Part shown: positions 53,694 through 64,000 of the stretch, piece after piece | Layout: the number at the start of each line of letters is the position of its first letter | How positions within the stretch are numbered: position 1 is the stretch's first letter | NCBI GenBank assembly: GCA_002049455.2 | Contig: KV918805.1 | Coordinates: forward strand, 186,001-250,000 | From: Porphyra umbilicalis | Lineage: Eukaryota; Rhodophyta; Bangiophyceae; Bangiales; Bangiaceae | Direction of reading: 5' to 3' | DNA length: 64,000 nt | Program-made: the position numbers and the translations under genes | Notes under the pieces: model-generated | The model's input: only the letters and a program-made list of their open reading frames with translations | Databases searched by the model: none | What the model was told of the DNA's origin: nothing

Positions 53694-56107
53694 ACTGAAA
53701 ACGCGTTCGCGGAAATACCCTGGACTTGTTTACAACGTGCGAAGCAGCCGCCGACGACCAGCCCACGCGAACCACCCCCCTCGCGCGCCCGCGCATCCTC
53801 GGCAAACAAGCCACCGCCAACAAGCACCGCCGCCGCCGCCGCCCACGCCGCCGCCGTCACCGCCGCACCTCCCCCCCCCAGAGACAAGCAGACGAATATC
53901 CCCGCACCTCCAGACGTGCACATCGCCGCCAGCCTACCGTCGCACCCATCCCGGTCGCCACGGCCGCGGCAGTTGGGCGCCGCCGCCGCTGCCGCAGGCA
54001 GGCCGCCGTCAAACTCCGCGCCGCCGTCCGCCGCCGGCGCGTCGGCGGCGGTGCGCACGCCCGCTAGCGGCGGCAGCGGCGACGGTGGGGCCAGGACCAC
54101 AGCCCGCCGCCGCCGCCGCCGCCGTCGCAGCCACCACCCGTCGCAGTCGCGGCGATGGCGGGCGCGACAGCGGCGGCAGCCGCGGCAGGGGAGGCGGCGG
54201 TGGTGCTGCCGGCGCCCTTCCCCGCTCCCAACGGCGGCGGAGCTCGTCCCCCATCAGACAGTGGCGGGGGCGAGGAGTGGGGGGGCACCGCAACGGGCGG
54301 GGCCCCCGTCAACGCTGCCGCCGCGTCGGCGCGGGGGCGGCGGCGCCTCGGACCATGCCACATCGCGCGCGACGGGCGGTGCGGCCGCCGGCGGGGACAC
54401 CCACACGCGTGCGCGGGGGGGTGGGTGGGGCTGGTCGCCTCGTCGGCGCGGCGGCCGACCGCGCCCCGGCTGTGTTGGTCGCGGGCGGTCGCGTACGGAC
54501 GCGCGCGCGAGGGGTGTGTCGGGCGTGTGCGGCCGCCGCGGTGGTGACCCCGACGACAGCGGTGGTGCGGCCGTCGGCAGCTCCCGCCGGCCGTCAGAGA
54601 GCCCTCTCCTCCAGGACGATGGGTCGCGAGCGTCTGCTTGAAAATTCGAACAGAATGTGCCTTGGTTGTCCCGTGGAGCGCCATCGCCGGACTTAACCAC
54701 AAAATACAGTCGGCGAGTCTGACCAGATCGACGTTTCCGGGGGTCTGAACGCACCACCCTCAGGGTCGTTCCGCACCGGGCGGTATCGTCGGTAGACCGG
54801 TACGCGGAATATGCCGCGTACCGGTAAAACAAGAACCAGACATACCGTTGTTTACCGGTCGTACAGACGATCCGGTATTTCTGAGCTGAACCGAATGATT
54901 GGGATTGGGGGCAGTTGGTCAGGGAGTTGTGTACATCGGTGACGTTTAAATCCTAAGAGACTGTTCAACAAATCTCACAACTTGCCAGTCCCAGCCGCCG
55001 GCCTGCTTTTCTGCCACCCCTGCCCAGCAGCCACGAAGACAGCAGGTCTCCCACTACCGACGTCCTAGCAATGGCGTCGTCTTCACCCCCCCCCCCCACC
55101 TGGGCGGCCGCCCCGACTCGGCCACGCGAATTGAGCGGCGCCGTCGGAGACGGCAACGCGTTGTCTTGGCGCTTGTGATGACGCGGTCGAAGCTGGGCCT
55201 GCATGTGCAGGCTCGCGAGCGCGATTTGGCGTATGAGCGCCTCATTTGGGCAGACGAAGTAGACTCGCAGCAGCACGGCGTGGACATCCGCCGCAGAATC
55301 CTCAACAGCCGCGAGCTGCGGCGGCCTGCCCGCCGTGGCCGAGCCAGTAGGAGGAAGGGAGTCAATCGGGGCCGCAACAGCGGCAGCCGCCAACGCGTTC
55401 TGGGACGCCATCGTTGTTGGCACGTCGGCTGCCTCGCGGGAGGCAGATGAAGACATACTTAGGAGACGTAAACAGCTCGTGGTGAGTGCACGCGGGGGCC
55501 AGGGATCTACGGGTGGCAGTCGGAGCGCTTCTCTTTTCGAGAAGCGCCGCCGGTGTGCACCTTCCGGAGATCCCGGAATGGAATTCACTCAACAGAAAGC
55601 ACTCAAGTTCCTTTGAATTAATTTCATCAAATCAGTGGGGCTCTAAGCCGTATTCTCTATGCGTACCGCGATTCACCTACCCCCCATCTTCGATCGCGGG
55701 CTCGGTATCGGGCCGCCCACACGTTGTCAACGTGGCCAGCTGTGGCCAATGGCTGAGCGAAACCGTATACCGCATACCGCGATACCGGCGAAAGAGCCCG
55801 GTGCGGAACGACCCTCATTCTGAGGCAACTGACCCGGTCATCCTACGAAAAGCGACGTACGGCGTCCGTATGACCGCGGCTGACATGCTACAAACGAGAA
55901 AAGATACAGAAAGTGCTGGACGCATGTTGCGCACCGAACCATGCCCAAAGGACCCGCAGCAGTGATCGATACACTGCGTACCACCCGAAAAGGTGTGCAC
56001 ACGGGGCCAACCGCAAGTACTCCCGCGCGTGCACTGGAGAAAAAAAAAAGTTATGTGTGTGACCCCATGCGCATGTTGATAAGTACCCTAGACTAAAGTC
56101 CAGGGAA
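53694..56107 (-). repeat. Right arm of the long inverted repeat
   Basis: Inverted match to 39546-40831. Two differences stand out. A 1,052-bp element is inserted at 54763-55814. About 75 bp extra are present around 54,335-54,410, between GCGCGGGGGC and GCGCGGGGGG. Apart from these the arms correspond end to end, with single-base and small indel differences, several in C/G runs. Confidence 0.9.
54763..55814. mobile_element. 1,052-bp TIR element with TCA target duplication
   Basis: Perfect 19-bp terminal inverted repeats (GGGTCGTTCCGCACCGGGC) flanked by TCA on both sides (54760-54762, 55815-55817). The paralogous left arm has a single TCA (TGA at 39836-39838 on plus) and no insert, which proves the boundaries. 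Subterminal sequence is rich in CCGGTA/TACCGG words on both sides. The 3-bp duplication fits the PIF/Harbinger (and CACTA) size class; the TCA sequence is unusual for Harbinger, which prefers TWA. Interior frames (for example 55588-54965 on minus and 55166-55450 on plus) show no recognisable transposase, so it is probably non-autonomous. Confidence 0.93.
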
Positions 56108-56227
56108 ATAATCATATCACACGCCTGACCATGCAAAAGGTTGACAAGGATTGGGAAATGCTACAGTAGGGCGATGTAAGTAATGTTGTCCTCAGGATGC
56201 TACTTGTTCTATGTGCCGCTCAATATG

Positions 56228-56460
56228 GCGCGTCGCCAAAGAATGATCGGATTTGAGAAACGTTCACAGCAAGTCACAACAGTTCACAGCAGCTCACAGC
56301 TCAGAACTTAAATTTGCTGTGATAGCCCTCGCCTCCCGCAGAGCCATCCAGCAGCCCTCAGCACGCAATTTTATTTCAAAGCACAGTCACAGCACGGTCA
56401 CAGCATGCTGTAACTTGCTGTGGAAATTGCTCGGATCCGATCATTCCAGGCACGTGCGTG
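56228..56460 (-). mobile_element. MITE, copy 2 of the family at 15.0 kb
   Basis: Starts GCGCGTCGCCAAAGAATGATC and ends with a more diverged inverted counterpart (GATCATTCCAGGCACGTGC). The inside contains repeated TTCACAGCA/CTCACAGC words and CCTCGCCTCCCGCAGAGCCAT, the reverse complement of the block seen in copy 1, so the two copies lie in opposite orientation. Non-coding. Confidence 0.7.
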
Positions 56461-58080
56461 CAATACCCTGGCCTTCACGGCGGTGGCGCGCTCGGCGACG
56501 CATCGACACCGGGTACGCCGGCCGGCTCCATAGCCGCGAGCGCGCACAAGAGCACGTAGAGCCTCGTTGCCGTGGCGGGGGGAACGCGGGGCGGGGAAAG
56601 GAGTGCCGCCGCCGCTACCGCAGCGGCGGCGCGGTCGACACGGCGCACGGGCGGGCGGGCGGGACCGACCACCGCACGACGGTGCGCCTCAAACGGCGCC
56701 GCTAGATGGCGTCAGAAACCGCCGACGAGCCACTGCAACAGAAGCCAGCGCACCGGCACGATCACCCGCTGGTCATCGCGGGCACATCGAACCCCAGAAG
56801 TCGCTGCGCGCGGTTGCTGCGCGCAACTCGGGGCGGTGGGGGGGGGCAGGGGGGCAGGCGCCGTCCGGGCCCTGTAGCCCTTGTGGCAGGACAGTCCTTC
56901 TCAGTCGCGTAACTCTATTAACTTTTAGCGTCATCGCGACCCTGTTAACGCTGACACGCCCTCAGATCCCTGTGGACACGAATGCAGACTGCCACCTCTG
57001 AAACGGAGAGTCAGTCCCGTGTTCTGAGTACATGTGTGCATCACTACACTTTGAGAGCACCCTGTCCTCAAGGCCCGGGAATGTAGCCCCTGCTCCGATG
57101 CTCTCCCGTGGCGCTGGGTGTATACCTCGTAGCCAAAACCCGCGCAAACTAAGGATAGAAAGTCAGAGTGTTCTCCGAGCGAGAACAACAGCCGACCAGC
57201 AGGCTAGAAACGTCATTCACGCTGTTGAGAGGTCTTAACTGGGGGTTAGGGAGGGCGGGCGCCCGAGGGCTGGCCGGATTGCGCGTGCCCGTAGCGGGAG
57301 GGGGGAAGGGGGACTTTGCCATTCCCTGCAGGTGGCGTGGCCTCTTCAACCAAGCCTATCTGGACCAGAAGTCGACCAGCTTCAGAAATGTCCACTACAC
57401 TCGAGTCCCCTCCTCCAGGCGCTGAGGGGCGATTCCACCCTCCGTCGATGTGCGGTTCAGCGTACGTCTATATTTCAAGTCCATCGATGACGACAATAAA
57501 CAGCGTGACAATGTCCGTCCCTCTCTCAGCAATTTCCCAGTATGCTTTGCTTCTCCTAGAGCGCACGGATGCACAAGCTGTGAGAAAAAATGGTTGACAT
57601 TGGGCCCAGACTTGCTACCCCTCGGACCGACCTAGGCAACCCCGGCGGGGGCGAGGGGCGGACGGGTGGGGCGTGCTGCTTGTAATCGACATCCAGCGCA
57701 GTGCTGCTTAAACCGTTTTTGTACGCAGACGCCTAAATTTCTGGTGAAGCTCCGCAAGAACTTTGCGGAACCCCTTAGGTAGGAAATTCCTCGAGCATTT
57801 GGGCGGCAAGAATTCGTGCAGCCAAAACCGGGGCCATGCGGCGTGTATGCTGTACACCATACGAAGCGTCCAGACGACAGAAGCACAGCCCAGCCCAGCC
57901 CAGCCCGCACGCCGCACGTCCCCAGTTTGCTCTTCACCAGCATGCGCAAACAGCCCGCAGCAAGTGGCCGCGAATCATCTTGCTACGGCGCACTGCGTTT
58001 GCGCCTGACGGGCGAGAGCCTCACGCTGCACGACGAGTAGGTAGAAATCTCCACAGTAAGCCATGGCCGGGAGCCAGACT
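56461..58080. other. No gene recognised
   Basis: GC-rich to about 56,880, then mixed. A short pentanucleotide run (CAGCC repeated four times) lies near 57,885-57,905. Open frames have no recognisable motif. Confidence 0.4.
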
Positions 58081-58830
58081 ATTGCACCTGCACTGACTCA
58101 ACTCTCTTGGAGGAGGGCAGGAGAGATGACTCTTCTATAGCCACGGCACCCCAGAGGCTGGTTGAGAACGCCATCTTGATGGGGATGATGGGGGTGATGC
58201 GACCACGGCGTCCGCCGCCCCTTTGGTCGCCAACCGTGCACCAGCTTCGGCGGCTGCATGGCGGAGGTGAAGAAAAACACGAGCATCGAGCCCGCATCTT
58301 TGATGTTCCACCCGGCAATCTAAGCAGTGCACATATAAGAGGAAGGTGGAGGCGCTCTGCAGCAATACCAATATCCCGCAACAGCACACCGTCCTGCTTG
58401 TCCCATTTCACAGAGTCCTGCAGGTGCAGGCGCTCCAAGAAGAGCTGCAGCATCGTCAGGTCCTCTTGCACCTTTTACCCCAGCCGCATGAGCGCGGGTG
58501 AGTTGCTAACAAGCAGAGGGGCGGCAGCCTCAAACACAACGTCAAAGACCTCCGCCGGAGGCAGCATGGCGGTCACCAAGTCGAGGCCGGACGCCACCAA
58601 CAAGTGGAAGGCGCCCGTGCCTGCGTCTGGCAGCTCGTCCAGCTGCCTAACACACACGTTCTGGTCCGGGGACACGTCGTCGTCGTCCGCGTGGTCCAGC
58701 TCGTCGTCGCGGTCACCCGCGGCCAAGTCCGCGTACTCGAGCCCGTAGAACCGGTCGCCCTCAACGAGCGCCCGGTAGTCAGCGGTGATGTAGCCGTAGA
58801 GGTCCTGTCGCCTGTCTGACAGTGCCGCAG
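58081..58830 (-). other. Possible decayed gene, minus strand
   Basis: From about 58,820 to 58,475 the minus strand reads with balanced composition (YGLEYADLAAGDRDDELDHA, then GAFHLLVASGLDLVTAMLPP and FEAAAPLLVSNSPALMRLG) up to a stop at 58475. Continuing past it, another balanced stretch follows (LTMLQLFLERLHLQDSVKWD, LLRDIGIAAERLHLPLICAL). The two pieces may be one protein. No family recognised. Confidence 0.35.
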
Positions 58831-58859
58831 CGGGAACAGCTGATGTGGTCGCCGGTCGC

Positions 58860-59870
58860 TCACTGCCGCTAGGTGGTCATGAACACCGAGCCTGTGATTG
58901 GGTTGACCTTAGGCTTCATTCAAGGCGCTCATGGGCTGCTACTCACTGTCGGCAGCTTTCGCTGGGAAGATATCTCAGCTTTTTGCCGGCTTCTCAGGTC
59001 CACTTGCAGACCTTCAGCAATAGCAATTTGAGTGCGGAAAGAAGCCTTCCGCAGGCTGTTTCCACAGAGGTTCCGCAAAAATATCGGTAAAATTCGGGCT
59101 TGCGTGCGAGCCCGCTTTATAGACAATCTCAGCTGTAGCACAACCCCGTAGTCACGGTCCCGAAGAGATACAAACCCCACCGCTGCTGTCCTACAAACGT
59201 GCCCCCTATGCCGGCCACGACGGTGCCCCCCACCGGCGTACCTGGTGAGATGTCTCCTTTCGATTGTTTTACTATTTGTCCAGATCCATCATCCAAGAGA
59301 ATATATATTCAATCTGTCAATCCGAACTATATCCGAAATCGCACTAAATGAGTATCCGATGTTAATTGATCCTTACTCTGTCCGACCCAGCAAAATCCGA
59401 CTTCGGATTGAGGACTTGGGGACGTATAGTACGGCCCCGAAGAACGCCTGGGGTAGGCCAGAAACGTAGCACCCTTCCTAGGCCATTAGCGTAGCACCCT
59501 CACTGGAACGTGCAGTTTGGATTCGTGATTTGACAAGCGCGACAGTCTGGCTGCTGCGTGCTTATTTTTTTCGGAAATATATTGGATGACCAAGAAATAC
59601 GCATTGTATGGTCTGGAAGCACACACGCACCAGTCATTTGCGATCGCACCCTCTCTCCCCACCCCCCCCCCCCCCCCCCCAACACCCCGTTCCGCCGATC
59701 CGCGAACCCACCTCCCTCGCGACCGCGCATTGCCGGCGCTCAACGCGACCACCCCGACATCCGTTGATCCTCGACGCAGCCGCAATCGTCGATTTGCCCG
59801 CGAGGTGCCCTGCGTTGCACGGTTTCGCGAAGGTGAGTGCCTGGAGACTGATATTTGCTATGCAGTCTGG
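58860..59870. other. No gene recognised
   Basis: AT-richer to 59,640, then a long poly-C (about 59,660-59,680). An exon-like segment follows, ending at CGAAGGTGAGTGCC near 59,835, a reasonable splice-donor match, without other support. Confidence 0.35.
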
Positions 59871-60179
59871 GGGTAGCGGCGGTTGGAGCGAGAGGGGGGT
59901 GGAGGGGAGGCCGCGTCCGATCAGGAGGGTGCCGTGCGCTTGCGTCCTGCGCCTCCAGAAAGAAGACCGCTGGGGGGGTGCGCCCAGCTGGACGCCGTCG
60001 GCGGCTCGCGGTCGGCTGCTCAATTCGAAGTACCTGCTCATTGCCGGTTCGGCTGCTGCCACTTGCAATTTCGTTGCTTCTCCGAACTGAAACCAAATCT
60101 GACTCAACCAGTGTTGCCTCACTGACAGAGGGGCTACCGGGTCTGGACCCACTCGAAGATGGTCGCGAAAGCGCCGCAC

Positions 60180-61800
60180 CTGGGCCTCGCCGCTCAAAGT
60201 GAAAGCCAGCTCGCAAGGTAGCATGGTGGGAGAAGGAACCCAAGGCGTACCTGGCAAGCGGTACCAAGGCCTCGGCTGATTGGCCGCGGTGGAAGCAGGC
60301 CATCAAGGAGGAGGTGGCAGCACACAAGAAGCTTGGCACCTGGTTCAAGATTAAGGTGAACAACAAGAATTACAAGGCCATCAAGACGCGATTTGTGTTC
60401 GTCATCACGCACGACGCGCAGGGCAAGATGACGTGCTACAAGGCCCGACTCGAGGCCCAAGGCTTCAACCAAGTGCCGGGGCGGGACTTTGACGAGACAT
60501 GGGCGCCGGTGCCCAACGCGGCTACGACGCGGGCCCTCTTTGCTGTGGCTGCAGCCCCGGGCTGGGAGGCTCACGACGTTAAGACAGCCTTCCTCAATGC
60601 CAATATGGACCAGGAGATGTACATTAAACTCACAGACGGTGTCGAGCCGGACGGCGTGGAGGAGATGTGTCGGCTTAACCTGGCGCTCTCCGAGACAGAA
60701 CAGGCTGGGCGGCTGTGGGGAAACCAAATCTACAAGGAGTTCAAGGAGATCGGTGCGGTGCGGTCCAAGGTGGACCCATGCCTCTACGAGTGGTGCCACC
60801 CCGCGCACGGGCGCGTCTTCATCCTCATGTACTTCGAAAATCTCATCGTGGCGCGAGAGGAGCTGGGTGGGGGTTGCGGCCGTCAAGCGCTCAGTGTCGG
60901 TGACGGTTGAAGTACGCGACATGGGGGAGGTCAATGAATTCATTGGCATGAAGGGCATGCGTGACCGTGCGGCAAAGACGCTGACTCTGAGCAACCCGGG
61001 GCGCACGGTGACGATGCTGGAGGCGTTTGGGATGGAGACTTCCACCCCAAGCAAGGCGCCAATGGTGTCAGGGGTGCAGCTGACCAAGACGGGGGAAGAC
61101 CTGCTGCCGGAGGGCAACTGGTACGCCGAGTTGGTTGGCTCCCTCCTCTACCTGTCTACCACGACAAGGCGGAACATCGTCTTTGCCGTGGGGGTGCTGT
61201 CGCCGTTCATGTCCCGCCCTGAGCAAGACCACATGCGCGCGGCAAAGGGGGTATTGCGCTACCTGTGCGGAACAACCCGCCTTGGGGTGGTCTACGGTGG
61301 CAGCGAGCCGCTACAGGGGTTTGTCGATGCCGACAGGGCGGGCGACGTTGACGGCTGTCGGTCGACGACAGGCTTCGTCTTCACCCTCAATGGCGGGCCC
61401 ATCGCGTGGGCAAGCAAGGGACAGTTGACAGTGGCGACCTCAACGGCCGAGGCGGAGTACGTGGCCGCCGCGATGGCAACCAAAGCCGAGCTGCGGCTAG
61501 GAAAGCTGCTGTCAGCGCTGCGGGTCGACGGCGGGGCCGCGCCGATGGGGGAAGACAACCAGGCATGCGTCGCCTTGGTCAACAACCCTGAAGCCTCCGG
61601 GCGTACCAAGCACGTGGACGTCGCATACCATATGGTGCGTGACTACGTGGCTCGTGGGGGGGTGGCTTTCTAATTCCTCCCTAGCGTGGACATTTCGGCA
61701 GATGGGCTGACAAAGCTGCTGCCAGCCCCGACCTTCATCCTGTTTCGGCGCGTCGTTGGCGTTGGCATGGATCTGGGCACCTCGGGGCTTGGCGCTACGC
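60180..61800 (+). mobile_element. Ty1/copia retrotransposon fossil (partial)
   Basis: The 3' part of a copia polyprotein region: a reverse transcriptase part (about 60.2-60.9 kb) followed by the RNase H part (about 61.1-61.7 kb) and the short conserved end of the polyprotein (to about 61.8 kb). Order and signatures fit Ty1/copia of algae and plants. Gag, protease and integrase are not recognisable upstream, and I could not define LTRs. It is broken, with a small number of breaks in the visible part, and so appears to be of modest age. Confidence 0.9.
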
Positions 61801-62195
61801 CGGCCTCACGCCCTGCCTCCACGTGCGGGGCCCCTCCGTGGTCAGCGGGGGTCGGTGGCTGAGCGGCCGAGTCGGCGAGCCGAGTCCACTTGGTGGTTGG
61901 CATCGGCTTTGCGGTGGTTTGGGCAGGCCGCGGGGGCCGGACGGTTGGCTGGGGTCTGTCATGATACTGTCCAAGTCGGCGGTGGTCGACTGAGTCGCTC
62001 GCGTTTTTGGCACTAACGGCGATTTCTATTTGTGGACGGTATTGTTACCGTTCCCGTGGAAAATCGCGCGGAGTGCTCGGGACGGTAACGATTTTGTTCG
62101 CTTGATTCTTTGCAGAAGGTGTGTGTCTCTCTTGTCTGATGTTCGTCTGATGCTGCAACCAATAGAGCTGAACTCTAGCCGCCGTCGACGGTGCT

Positions 62196-62756
62196 CTAAG
62201 GCGCAGGTGGGACCACAAGAGCGAAATGTGGGTAAAATTTCCGCTGCAGCTCCCAGGTCAGCGCCGACGTAACGAAGGGCACCGACAGCCGGCGCCTGGA
62301 GTCCTTCACACGTTTTCCACTGTCCCCGCGCCCACCATCCGCTCTTGCACGCGCCGCATCAATCGCACGGTGCACGACCACTTTCGCCGCATCTGCGGAC
62401 AGCAGCTTACATTGGCGCTGTTGCACAGACGCGTCGTGGGCAGGGGCGCCTACAGTACCTTCGTGGGGACCGTCACCAGCTGCCCGCATCGAAGATCTTG
62501 GTGGCTCCACACGGAGCTTGTCCGAGCCGCGCACCGGCGCAGCCGTATCAACATAGGCGACAGGATGGGACACGAGCACACCCCGTGCGTCAGACGACAC
62601 GTCCGAGTAGGCAGACCCACCAGCTCTCAACGTGGGCCCAGAAGGACGGACGGAGAAGGAAGGCGGCACGTCGGCCATGGCTGCGGAGGCTCCGCGGCGG
62701 CTCCGGTGGTGTTTTGTGTTCAAAGTGGTGGCGGTGGCGCGAGCGGGACCCTGCAT
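62196..62756 (-). other. Unassigned 186-codon minus-strand frame
   Basis: Composition is fairly balanced (RPSGPTLRAGGSAYSDVSSD, LLSADAAKVVVHRAIDAARA, then RRRLSVPFVTSALTWELQRK). It may be part of a DNA-binding or transposon protein; no domain recognised. The small pair of hairpins just downstream (62,768-62,799) has no clear relation to it. Confidence 0.3.
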
Positions 62757-64000
62757 GCCCTGGTGCGGTCGCTTTTTAGCGACCGGCGGAGCCGGTGATG
62801 GGCGCCACGCCGTGTGCCAGGCGCGACGGCTGGTGCCGGGCGCGGCGTCAGGTAGCGCACGTGCCGGGTGCGCGCAGCGCCTGCGGCGGCGGGCGGCACC
62901 ACTGGCAGGCGCACCGGCGCCGGTGTTGGGAGCAGCGGCGCTGGTGGTGGGGGTGTGGCGCAGCGGGCAACGGTTTGAGTGGCAAGAATGTGAGGTCAGA
63001 GCATTGCCAACAACTCAGGCTATCGCTATCGGCTATTCCATTCTAGAACCAAGTCCGCGTCCTTAGACAGCCACATGTACGTCAGCGGTTGGCTGCTGTG
63101 CTGTCATGAGCCTAAGTACCTGCAGGTTTCCTTACACCAGGCCTTGTCTGGGCCCGATCAAGACGATATTTTCTGCCAGGACTTGATTCACTGCAGCGGC
63201 AGATGACAACTGTGGTGAGCAGCCGTATCAACCGTAACGAAGGCGCAGAGAACGCTCGTCGGCAGACGGACAAAGAAACAGGTCAAAACGTGCAGCGCTT
63301 GATGACGACCACGCCTAGAAGGACGTCATTGTAGGACCATTGCCATGCACGACAGCTCTTGCGGACGTTCCCACCACCTCTGCCCAGAAGAAACTGGCAG
63401 TCAATCTTGCAGACGTCGCGCACACGTTGCAGCCACGTGCTACTATTTGCTGTGAAACGGGTCGTTGATCCATCACATGGGCCAATCAGAGGTCCCCGTG
63501 AGATAGCCTCGGCTATCCTAAAAGCTATTCCGACTCGAAATAGAAAAGCGATAGCCGCACAGCTATTCTTGGTCAGCGGAAGTCAGAATCAAGTAGGTAG
63601 TTCGATTTCCATGGCCCGAACAAAAAAAGGGCTTCTTCGTCTAAAAAGTGGTGTTACGTCGGACTTCAGGAGCTTAATGGGACACGTTGTGCAACGTGGC
63701 TTGAATATGGGGATAGCATCTCATTGTTAACAATGCTCTCAGAGGTGCTCATTGGCGCTCGGCGGCTCGCTGGTGACCTGCCAGTGCCGACATTCTGGGA
63801 CGGTTGCCAACATGAGGACCGCCAAGTGCCGCGGGCAGGGGAAATCGCGCACAATTGTTGACAGCACGTATTGGCCATTGCCAACAGTGACGACGAAAGT
63901 GGCATCTCACATGCCCGTCAAATTCTTTTCTGGTCGTCTCAGAAAAGGTGTTGTCCCTGTGGATCGAGGCACGAATGGCTGGTGGAAGGTCAATTTGAAG
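62757..64000. other. No gene recognised; inverted-repeat words
   Basis: Near 63,010-63,035 and 63,500-63,590 there are related words (GGCTATCGCT and its complement, CGGCTATC..GATAGCCG), which may be ends or internal palindromes of a small element. A tiny hairpin pair lies at 62,768-62,799 (GGTCGCT/AGCGACC and CCGGC/GCCGG). Confidence 0.3.

Noticed and set aside
62768-62799. Twin hairpins resembling a bacterial terminator
   Set aside because: Stems are only 5-7 bp and the host is eukaryotic; no functional context.
1-64000. CRISPR arrays, rRNA genes, bacterial operons
   Set aside because: No regular spacer-repeat array, no rRNA-like sequence and no prokaryotic gene order were seen.

Overview
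This 64 kb window is nuclear DNA from a eukaryote with a very GC-rich coding component. One clear host gene is present, a RIC1-like gene at 41.1-47.1 kb. It reads through about 6 kb with no visible intron and carries long Gly/Ala runs. The rest is mostly transposable elements, small TIR elements and minisatellites. An intronless, Gly/Ala-expanded host gene among many DNA transposons and some copia fits a bangiophyte red alga (Porphyra/Pyropia type). That is inference from composition and gene style, not proof.

Layout. 0-1.4 kb: 3' part of a transposon-like gene cut by the window edge. 1.4-10.6 kb: no firm gene; low-complexity blocks, minisatellites, a direct duplication and unassigned minus-strand ORFs. 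10.66-13.69 kb: a unit bounded by about 34-bp inverted repeats, holding a Tc1/mariner transposase fossil (+) and a CCHC zinc-knuckle ORF (-) tail to tail. 15.0 kb: a MITE whose second copy lies at 56.2 kb in the opposite orientation. 17.6-18.6 kb: PIF/Harbinger fossil. 19.8-21.2 kb: CENP-B-type HTH fragment with a downstream acidic tract. 22.0-22.8 kb: second Tc1/mariner fossil, followed by a 131-bp TA-flanked MITE. 23.2-24.9 kb: three copies of one repeat. 25.3-27.1 kb: a decayed minus-strand gene of unknown family. 28.3-30.0 kb: hAT fossil. 32.4-33.2 kb: another Harbinger fossil (-). 36.9-39.3 kb: three small non-autonomous TIR elements whose boundaries can be placed to the base.

39.5-56.1 kb is the most structured part. 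Two inverted arms of about 1.3 kb flank roughly 12.9 kb. This interior holds RIC1, a small coiled-coil ORF on the opposite strand, and what looks like an intact two-gene Harbinger element: a 420-aa DDE transposase (+) facing an RG-rich protein (-) with 67 bp between their stops. The right arm is split by a 1,052-bp TIR element with a TCA target duplication; the left arm preserves the matching empty site.

56-64 kb: repeats, unassigned ORFs, and a broken Ty1/copia fragment at about 60.2-61.8 kb.

The only gene with a confident cell-biological role is RIC1, which should act with RGP1 as the guanine-nucleotide exchange factor for RAB6/Ypt6 at the Golgi. Most other coding sequence is transposon machinery at different stages of decay; the element at 48.9-52.0 kb is the best candidate for recent activity.
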